The notes beneath the pieces are model-generated. The model was not told the DNA's origin, did no database searches, and saw only the letters and a list, made by a program, of their open reading frames with translations. A stretch of 9,821 nucleotides of DNA from Bacteroidota bacterium (GTDB lineage: Bacteria > Bacteroidota > Bacteroidia > Chitinophagales > Saprospiraceae), in NCBI GenBank assembly GCA_008501835.1, contig QQUB01000874.1, forward strand, positions 1-9,821. Direction: 5' to 3'. Below, piece after piece: positions 5,626 to 9,821 of this stretch; positions within the stretch are counted from its first letter, which is position 1; each line of letters starts with the position of its first letter. A program made the position numbers and the translations under genes.

Positions 5626-7041
5626 CTATTTTCCCTTGCCCTGCAGCAATACCAGCATTGTATAAAACATGATCTTAAAATCAAGGGCTAAAGACATATT
5701 CTCGATGTAAAGGATATCGAATTTGAGTCGTTGGATCATCTGTTCTACATTTGAGGCGTAGCCGTATTTTACCTGCCCCCAGGAGGTAATTCCCGGTCGA
5801 ACTTTGAAGAGATGTTTATAGTGAGGTGCCTGGGCTACAATGAGATCGATATAGTGCTGCCGTTCCGGGCGTGGTCCAACGATAGACATATCTCCCTTAA
5901 GTACATTCCAGAATTGAGGTAATTCATCAAGCCGCCATTTACGCATGATCGCTCCCCAGGGTGTACATCGGTTATCGTTGTCGTGGGAGAGTTGTGGTCC
6001 GGATTTTTCTGCATCCACATACATGGAGCGGAATTTAAAGATCAAAAAAGGTTTGTGATTAAGGCCAATTCGCTCCTGTTTGTAAAGGATGGGCCCTTTC
6101 GAAGATAGCCTTACCCTAAGGGCAGTATAGGCGAAAATCGGAGATAAAACCACCAGCATTATAATAGATACCGATATATCAATCAGGCGTTTGATAAGGG
6201 CCTGCCATGGAGGCATCAGCTCCCTTTTGATCTCAATCAGTACTGCCCCGTAAAGATGATTCATTTGAACCGTTCCGAGCAGGATATCGTACATGTCAGG
6301 AATGATTTTAACGAGCAACCTGGTATCGAAATCAAAGAGGGTGTTGAGGATTTCCCGAACGCGATTGTGTTCCGAAGTTTCAATAGCAATGATGACTTCT
6401 TCAACATTATTTTCTCTGATGACTTCTGCCAGATTATTGATCTTTCCAAGTTTGGGGAGGTAGGATTCCAGGTCGTTGGCACTATTGCCGTTGGCATCGA
6501 TAAATCCAATGAATTTAAGCCCCAGGCCTTTTTCCCTGTTGGTAATTTCCTGATAGAGATCAATGGCTTTTTCATTACCACCGACAATAAGGGTATTGTA
6601 GGTGACAACTCCTGATTTTAGTCTGCGGCTGGCTCTGGTCAGTAGGATCATCCTCACGGTTGCTGTGATGAGGAAATGTAGAGAAAAAAGCGTGAGAATT
6701 GACCGGTAATAGGTTTTATAATCACTGACAAAATCATCTAGAATCAGTGTGAAGAAAAGAAATAAAACCCCGATGAAACTTAAAAAGAAAGTTCTTGCAA
6801 GTGTTGCCAGACGAGAAAGGCGGTAGATGTCCCGGTATTTGTCAAAAACAGCGTAAAAGAATACCCACCCGAAAGGAATGACTAAAATGCCATACCAGAA
6901 TTGAGCATCATTAAAAACCTCAGAGGTGATCTCTACGCCTTCGAAGTTTTTCCTGTATACAAAAAAACACGCCCAGGCAATCATTGCGCTTAGAAAATCC
7001 GCAATCTGATAAACCAGAATGTCTTTTTGTTTACGGGTCAT
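5626..7041 (-). CDS. Undecaprenyl-phosphate sugar-1-phosphate transferase (WcaJ-like, exopolysaccharide or O-unit initiation)
   Basis: Predicted 471-residue inner-membrane enzyme that would transfer a hexose-1-phosphate from a nucleotide sugar to undecaprenyl phosphate, the first membrane step of polysaccharide assembly. The N-terminal third has four or five hydrophobic helices (about 10-28, 48-66, 82-103, 113-135). A Rossmann-like CoA_binding_3 domain follows, starting at LIVGGNEKA (151-159). The catalytic bacterial sugar transferase domain runs from about 281: a re-entrant helix with Ser300-Pro301, KQERIG (321-326), KFRSM (336-340), the Asp372-Glu373 dyad in RLDELPQFWNVLKGDMS, GPRPE (389-393), RPGITSWGQV (415-424), and an end at QGKGK. 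Length matches the full WcaJ/PssY type. The sugar (glucose, galactose or other) cannot be read from the sequence. No other glycosyltransferase, flippase or polymerase gene is in the window, so it may be an orphan initiator. It converges on the protease gene. Confidence 0.93.
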   Translation of the reverse strand: MTRKQKDILVYQIADFLSAMIAWACFFVYRKNFEGVEITSEVFNDAQFWYGILVIPFGWVFFYAVFDKYRDIYRLSRLATLARTFFLSFIGVLFLFFTLILDDFVSDYKTYYRSILTLFSLHFLITATVRMILLTRASRRLKSGVVTYNTLIVGGNEKAIDLYQEITNREKGLGLKFIGFIDANGNSANDLESYLPKLGKINNLAEVIRENNVEEVIIAIETSEHNRVREILNTLFDFDTRLLVKIIPDMYDILLGTVQMNHLYGAVLIEIKRELMPPWQALIKRLIDISVSIIMLVVLSPIFAYTALRVRLSSKGPILYKQERIGLNHKPFLIFKFRSMYVDAEKSGPQLSHDNDNRCTPWGAIMRKWRLDELPQFWNVLKGDMSIVGPRPERQHYIDLIVAQAPHYKHLFKVRPGITSWGQVKYGYASNVEQMIQRLKFDILYIENMSLALDFKIMFYTMLVLLQGKGK

Positions 7042-7094
7042 ATTTTAGTAGTTGCTATAAGAGGACCTTAAATTAATAATGGCCTCATTTATTT

Positions 7095-7200
7095 AGCCAC
7101 TGATACACGAATTATGTTTTAAATGGATATCACCAATGAAATATTCTTAAGCCTTATTCGTGTACCTGCATTCCTGCGTTCAGCAGGCAGGTTAGTGGCT
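7095..7200. repeat. Inverted-repeat element with an extra hairpin inserted in one arm
   Basis: AGCCACT (7095-7101) and TACACGAAT (7104-7112) recur in reverse complement as ATTCGTGTA (7156-7164) and AGTGGCT (7194-7200). On the left the two motifs are 2 bases apart; on the right they are separated by 29 bases containing CCTGC-GTTCA-GCAGG (7173-7187) within an outer CCTG...CAGG pair. The simplest reading is a MITE-like inverted repeat into which a short palindrome was later inserted. It occupies the 198-base spacer upstream of the sugar transferase gene, so it may lie in that gene's leader or promoter. No clear TAnnTTTG promoter is visible there. Confidence 0.6.
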
Positions 7201-7239
7201 TTACCTTTTATTCAAAATTTGTGGCTTTGACAATAAGCC

Positions 7240-8163
7240 TTAAAAATGCACCAATTTAATATTATCCAGGAATACCTTTGCACTATCCAGGGTTAAAATT
7301 CCATCTTGCTCTGGAATGTAAGCCTGGAATCCGACCTGATATTCTTCATAACCTGCTGTAAGTACTGGCTTTGCCAGGTTGAAATAAATTTTATTCCAGC
7401 TGGTACTTTGCAAAAATCCGCCTTCATATAAGGAGGTCCCTCCAAGGCTCCCGATATTTTCATATCCTATAAGTCCAAAAAAAACAGGAACGTCAGATTT
7501 GTAGTTTACTTCCAGGTATGTCTGATAACCATTATCACCCAGATCCTGATACCTCGACAGGGTTCCGATCTCGATTACGTTATTACCTGTGTCGAGTCTT
7601 ACAACGCCGGAGTGATCACCCTCAAAAATATTTTCTGCCTGGGTGCTTAAGCCTATTTCATATTCTGGGTCTCCAATACGAATTTCCTGGAATATTTGCC
7701 CTGTTCCTTCAAATTCTTCAATAAAGGAAAACTGAACGTTTTCATAATATTCAAAAACAGGAGAAAGGTCCTTTACAACATCTTCTTCCAGATTTACGGT
7801 AACTTCAAAAGGTGCATAAAACGGATAAATATCAGGGGTGGAATTGATGCCGTTATCTTTGATCCCGGCTTGTAAAGAAATCAGGTGTTCCCCTTTTTCC
7901 AGTAAGGGAATGGTAGCAGGAAGCGGATAAACTCCTAAAAATTCACTATCTACAGAAAGCCAGATATCAGTAATGGCATGATCATCACTTCCTTCTCCCG
8001 GGTAGGTTTTCAGGTCAACGGATTCTATTCGGATGTAAGCGGGAATTTCTTCCTCCGGGTTGATAATGTCGCAGCTGCTAATAAAAAGCACTGCAAGAGA
8101 GCACAAGCTAAAAAAGCCCGTTTTCCAGTTATTAAAAAACATCAGGTTTACATTCAACTTCAT
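7240..8163 (-). CDS. Exported lipoprotein of unknown function, PEGA-like and jelly-roll-like regions
   Basis: Predicted 307-residue protein. The N-terminus has a hydrophobic stretch (FFSLCSLAVLF) ending in the lipobox ISSC, with Cys31 as the lipidated residue, so it should be anchored to a membrane by lipid. The mature start is acidic (DIINPEEEIP); whether this acts as a surface-export signal is unclear. Residues about 65-105 resemble a PEGA-type beta fold (IWLSVDSEFLGVYPLP, then LEKGEHLISLQAG). The C-terminal half is beta-rich, ending in VFLDNIKLVHF, a pattern common at the end of galactose-binding-like jelly rolls. I recognise no enzyme motif. It lies between the oxidoreductase and the sugar transferase on the same strand but with spacers of 134 and 198 bases, so co-transcription is doubtful. 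An in-frame ATG at 8142 would shorten the n-region; the outer ATG is kept because an A-rich leader precedes it. Confidence 0.85.
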   Translation of the reverse strand: MKLNVNLMFFNNWKTGFFSLCSLAVLFISSCDIINPEEEIPAYIRIESVDLKTYPGEGSDDHAITDIWLSVDSEFLGVYPLPATIPLLEKGEHLISLQAGIKDNGINSTPDIYPFYAPFEVTVNLEEDVVKDLSPVFEYYENVQFSFIEEFEGTGQIFQEIRIGDPEYEIGLSTQAENIFEGDHSGVVRLDTGNNVIEIGTLSRYQDLGDNGYQTYLEVNYKSDVPVFFGLIGYENIGSLGGTSLYEGGFLQSTSWNKIYFNLAKPVLTAGYEEYQVGFQAYIPEQDGILTLDSAKVFLDNIKLVHF

Positions 8164-8189
8164 TTATTAATTTTTTTCATTTTGAGCAT

Positions 8190-8205
8190 ATGGTTCCATA
8201 ACCAT
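8190..8205. repeat. Small perfect hairpin ATGGTT-CCAT-AACCAT
   Basis: A 6-base stem with a 4-base loop, 27-42 bases upstream of the lipoprotein start codon. It has no T-run and could be part of the leader or an operator, or chance. No promoter consensus is visible beside it. Confidence 0.3.
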
Positions 8206-8245
8206 GACTCATTTACTTATTTGGAAGTTGGCAGGTTCATTTTAT

Positions 8246-8296
8246 TTTTATCAGAAACTCAATTATTTCAGTTTCTTAAAAGACTTTTTGATAAAA
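8246..8296 (-). terminator. Nested inverted repeat after the oxidoreductase stop, possible terminator
   Basis: TTTTATC (8246-8252) pairs with GATAAAA (8290-8296), and directly inside it AGAAACT (8253-8259) is the complement of AGTTTCT (8270-8276). The structure begins one base after the TAG stop of the oxidoreductase gene on the minus strand. It is AT-rich and not followed by a T-run, so it is a weak terminator at best. A 3'-end stabilising hairpin is another reading. Confidence 0.4.
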
Positions 8297-8297
8297 C

Positions 8298-9281
8298 CTA
8301 TGGGTTGTGTTTAGCCACTTCATCAATAATTCTGTGTGCCAGTTCCAGGGCCTTGTATCCGTCCTTGATGCTTACACGGGGTGGGGTATCGTTTTGGATG
8401 CTTTCTGCAAAAGTTTCCAACTCCATTTTGATAGCATTAACCGGTTCAATGGACGGCATTTCAATATGTATAAGCTTCTTCCCGGTGGCCGTGTCAAGGT
8501 GCATCATGTTTTCTGCTTTCTCCGGGTCAACCTTGTCTTCATCATATAACCGAACCACCTGGGCTTCTTTGTCCAGGAAGTCAAGACTCACATAGGCATC
8601 CTTTTGGAAAAAGCGCAATTTCCGCATCTGCTTGATGGAAATCCTGCTCGTGGTCAAATTGGCGACACATCCATTTTCAAATACGATCCGGGCGTTGGTT
8701 ATATCAGGCGTATTGCTCACAACCGCAACACCGTTTGCCGAAACTTCTTTTACCGGAGAATCGACCATGCTCAACAAAATATCGAGGTCGTGTATCATCA
8801 GGTCAAGAATTACAGAAACATCCGTTCCGCGGGGATTAAAAACGGCCAGTCTGTGTCCCTCAACGAACATGGGGGCAATCGTCATATCGTCAAGGGCGAG
8901 CAAGGCCGGGTTAAAGCGTTCTACATGCCCTACCTGTACTTTTACTTTATGCTCATCACTGAGTTTAATCAATTCGAGAGCTTCTTCAAGGGTATGCGTC
9001 AGCGGTTTTTCAATGAATACATGCTTACCGCTTTTAATGGCCATAGCTGCCATTTCGAAATGGACACTGGTAGGAGCAACAATGTCTACCACATCCACTG
9101 CATCAATCAGACTTTGTGCATCGGGAAATGCTTTCAGGCCAAATTGTTCGCTTACTGTTTCGGCATTAGCCTCGTCAGGATCAAAAAAGCCGATCAATTC
9201 AAAAGTGTCTTCTGTAAGGCCGATGCATTTGAGGTGTATTTTGCCCAAATGGCCAACGCCCAGAACGCCAATTTTTAACAT
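8298..9281 (-). CDS. Gfo/Idh/MocA-family NAD(P)-dependent oxidoreductase
   Basis: Predicted 327-residue soluble cytoplasmic dehydrogenase, the usual size for the family. The N-terminal Rossmann fold opens at the start codon with MLKIGVLGVGHLGKIH (G8-x-G10-xx-G13), and FFDPD (Asp34 region) suits NAD binding. The EKP motif is at 91-93 (VFIEKPLT), where the lysine is catalytic in the family. GHVERFNPA (118-126) and LMIHDLDIL (His164-Asp165) follow in the C-terminal domain. The last pattern resembles sugar 3-dehydrogenases acting on UDP-N-acetylglucosamine, as in lipid A diamino-sugar synthesis, but no partner aminotransferase is visible, so the substrate stays open. The frame is open to 9359; the inner ATG at 9281 is chosen because it starts at the fold and lies 4 bases after the lptC stop. 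Those 4 bases imply translational coupling with lptC and a shared transcript. Confidence 0.9.
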   Translation of the reverse strand: MLKIGVLGVGHLGKIHLKCIGLTEDTFELIGFFDPDEANAETVSEQFGLKAFPDAQSLIDAVDVVDIVAPTSVHFEMAAMAIKSGKHVFIEKPLTHTLEEALELIKLSDEHKVKVQVGHVERFNPALLALDDMTIAPMFVEGHRLAVFNPRGTDVSVILDLMIHDLDILLSMVDSPVKEVSANGVAVVSNTPDITNARIVFENGCVANLTTSRISIKQMRKLRFFQKDAYVSLDFLDKEAQVVRLYDEDKVDPEKAENMMHLDTATGKKLIHIEMPSIEPVNAIKMELETFAESIQNDTPPRVSIKDGYKALELAHRIIDEVAKHNP

Positions 9282-9285
9282 ATGG

Positions 9286-9821
9286 TTATTCGTTTTCCAA
9301 AGTAATTCTTCCTTCAACGGCTTTGACCCTGGCATTGTTGAAATCCTGTCCTGCCTCAAAACCGTGTCCGTAAATGATCTCTGATGGCCGTGAAATAACC
9401 ACGAATTTATCAGAGTAAATTTTTTCTGCTTTTTCGTCCCAGATCAACTCCTGGGTTTCCAGCTTTTCGCCCGTTACACTTTCCCAAACCACACTGTCTC
9501 TTACAATAACTTGTCCCTTTCTTATGTATCTGATCGCATACAAACCCGATAAGGTGCTGCTGCCATTTTGAAAGTCGTCAAAAAAGTCCACGACAACTCC
9601 TTCCGGAAATTCCTGACTCTCTGATGATCTGTCCAAATCCATGATCATCACAGGAGCGACTATTCTTGCCCTGACAATAGCTGCATCACTATAGAGAATT
9701 TCCACTTCTTCAGCCATTTCCTTACCGATTTCCATTTTTGAAATAAGGTCATCGATGTCTGATGTCTTATTTTCACAGAAAAATATCGTTGTTGAAAGGA
9801 TCAACAACACCAAAAACTTTT
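9286..9821 (-). CDS. lptC: LptC-like LPS export protein (N-terminus cut by the window edge)
   Basis: The frame runs off the right end of the window; about 178 codons are visible and the true start is probably only a few codons beyond it, since the visible part opens with Lys-Phe and a hydrophobic stretch (LVLLILSTTIFFC). The rest matches Bacteroidota-type LptC: EEVEILYSDAAIVRARI, FPEGVVVDFFDD, LSGLYAIRYIRKGQVIVRDS, a LETQELIWDEKAEKIYSDKF strand pair and IIYGHGFEAGQDF. LptC is the bitopic or lipid-anchored component that takes lipopolysaccharide from the LptB2FG transporter and passes it to LptA on the way to the outer membrane. Cys follows the hydrophobic segment as in lipoproteins, but the -1 residue is Phe, which is atypical for a lipobox. 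TTG and GTG codons occur early in the visible part, but nothing supports their use as starts. It is followed after 4 bases by the oxidoreductase. Confidence 0.85.
   Translation of the reverse strand, partial: KFLVLLILSTTIFFCENKTSDIDDLISKMEIGKEMAEEVEILYSDAAIVRARIVAPVMIMDLDRSSESQEFPEGVVVDFFDDFQNGSSTLSGLYAIRYIRKGQVIVRDSVVWESVTGEKLETQELIWDEKAEKIYSDKFVVISRPSEIIYGHGFEAGQDFNNARVKAVEGRITLENE

Noticed and set aside
9282..9359. 26-residue N-terminal extension of the oxidoreductase
   Set aside because: It overlaps the end of lptC and precedes the Rossmann-fold start; the ATG at 9281 fits the family length and the coupling to lptC.
8604..9384. Two long plus-strand open frames of 224 and 250 codons
   Set aside because: Both are antisense shadows of the Gfo/Idh/MocA oxidoreductase, whose motifs are complete on the minus strand.
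1..9821. A new multi-gene defence, toxin or biosynthetic system
   Set aside because: The genes are mostly separate envelope-related units in differing orientations with no shared regulation visible; nothing beyond the lptC-oxidoreductase pair supports a joint system.

Overview
The window looks like a chromosomal segment from a member of the Bacteroidota. The evidence is protein families typical of that phylum: a carboxypeptidase-regulatory-like/DUF5686 outer-membrane protein, a Bacteroidota-type LptC, and a WcaJ-like sugar-phosphate transferase ending in GQGKGK-like residues. Shine-Dalgarno motifs are generally absent, and a TTTG / TAnnTTTG promoter precedes one gene. I cannot place the organism below phylum. 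No tRNA, rRNA, CRISPR array, transposase gene or phage gene is visible.

Layout, left to right. (1) 1-280, plus: C-terminal end of a cell-wall protein with an acidic, Pro-rich linker and one LysM domain. (2) 281-449: a convergent intergenic spacer packed with hairpins that terminate transcription from both sides. (3) 450-2069, minus: an MscS-family mechanosensitive channel, with a clear promoter at 2087-2118 that fixes its start. (4) 2300-4420, plus: a large exported DUF5686-type outer-membrane protein, divergent from the channel gene. (5) 4421-4942: a 522-base non-genic stretch holding a long imperfect inverted repeat of about 240 bases (MITE-like), further palindromes, and an 81-codon open frame without ATG. 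(6) 4943-5596, plus: an AT-rich CPBP-family membrane protease. (7) 5626-7041, minus: a polyprenyl-phosphate sugar-1-phosphate transferase, convergent with the protease gene. (8) 7042-7239: a second inverted repeat, with an extra hairpin inserted in one arm. (9) 7240-8163, minus: an unrecognised lipoprotein. (10) 8298-9281 and 9286-9821, minus: a Gfo/Idh/MocA oxidoreductase directly behind lptC (4-base gap), the latter cut off by the window end.

The common theme is the cell envelope: peptidoglycan binding, osmotic protection, outer-membrane assembly or anchoring, polysaccharide initiation, a surface or periplasmic lipoprotein, and LPS transport. Apart from the lptC-oxidoreductase pair, the genes look like separate transcription units rather than one system. 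I see no convincing new multi-gene system. The unexplained signal is in the non-coding DNA: three hairpin-rich spacers that look like dispersed repeats.
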